In this document: positions 5,409 to 5,465 of the stretch, one piece after another
Numbering within the stretch: the stretch's first letter is position 1
Layout of the letters: each line of letters opens with the position of its first letter
From: Candidatus Roizmanbacteria bacterium
Lineage (GTDB): Bacteria > Patescibacteriota > Microgenomatia > UBA1406 > GWC2-37-13
Length of the DNA: 5,465 nt
Assembly: GCA_027002315.1 (NCBI GenBank)
Contig: JALWZV010000043.1
Span: 1 to 5,465, forward strand
Direction: 5' to 3'
Made by a program: the position numbers and the translations under genes
The notes under the pieces: model-generated
The model's database searches: none
The model's input: only the letters and a program-made list of their open reading frames with translations
Told to the model about the DNA's origin: nothing

Positions 5409-5456
5409 GGTAAAAAGATAAAATACAAGGGCTTAATTATCAGTTATCTTTTTACC
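5409..5456. repeat. Perfect 13-bp inverted repeat with 22-nt loop
   Basis: GGTAAAAAGATAA (5409-5421) is the exact reverse complement of TTATCTTTTTACC (5444-5456), with 22 nt between. An extra TATCT at 5402-5406 could pair with AGATA at 5416-5420 instead, making two mutually exclusive stems. Arms of A-run then T-run resemble a bidirectional terminator in part, but GC is low and no T-tract follows the full stem. It could also be a protein site, an RNA leader for a gene starting at ATG 5462, or one end of a small element. Confidence 0.6.
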
Positions 5457-5465
5457 CAAACATGA

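Larger units (their letters stand above)
5282..5465. other. Non-coding region at the right edge
   Basis: These 184 nt upstream of the surface-protein gene hold its promoter, the TAGTTAACTA palindrome and the 13-bp inverted repeat. I see no credible reading frame or RNA gene. The final bases contain ATGA (5462-5465), which could be the start of a + strand gene beyond the window; that would make this a divergent control region. It cannot be confirmed from here. Confidence 0.6.

Noticed and set aside
5462..5465. ATGA at the window end as a gene start
   Set aside because: Only one codon is visible and nothing upstream decides it; it is mentioned as a possibility but not called.

Overview
The window is AT-rich DNA packed with short genes. 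It reads like a chromosome segment of a small-genome bacterium, most likely a Candidate Phyla Radiation (Patescibacteria) lineage of the Microgenomates type. That is inferred from style, not from a marker gene: several small proteins have one membrane anchor and an outward-facing domain, one has a Thr/Pro-rich stalk and a C-terminal membrane anchor without LPXTG, spacers are short, and most starts have no Shine-Dalgarno sequence. TGA closes two genes (2313-2315 on + and 4394-4396 on -), so the code that reads UGA as glycine (Gracilibacteria/Absconditabacteria) does not apply. There is no rRNA, tRNA, CRISPR array, transposase or phage gene.

Left block, + strand, 2-2315: the C-terminal end of an inositol-monophosphatase-family enzyme, a one-domain cupin, a membrane-anchored PsbP-like protein, a Nudix hydrolase and a C39-like papain-fold cysteine peptidase. 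Gaps are 9, 45, 18 and 1 nt, so this may be one transcription unit. The 45-nt gap holds a small palindrome and the only Shine-Dalgarno-like sequence in the window. Middle block, + strand, 2398-4404: after an 82-nt spacer with a possible promoter come an unrecognised membrane-anchored protein, a DUF5680 protein and a ten-helix EamA/DMT transporter, separated by 24 nt each time. Right block, - strand, 5281-4394: a secreted DNRLRE-domain protein with a Thr/Pro stalk and a membrane anchor. It has the clearest promoter here (TTGACA, 17 nt, TAAAAT) and overlaps the transporter tail to tail by 11 bp. Beyond it, up to the window end, lies a non-coding region with a perfect 13-bp inverted repeat.

The genes do not form one recognisable pathway. 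Two themes recur: cell-surface proteins (three membrane-anchored extracytoplasmic proteins and one exporter or importer) and small-molecule housekeeping (IMPase, cupin, Nudix). No undescribed multi-gene system is demonstrated. The best leads are the stand-alone C39-like peptidase with an enlarged Cys-His interval, the unknown anchored protein with an A8 tract at its start, the altered metal-site motif in the IMPase fragment, and the inverted repeat at the right edge.
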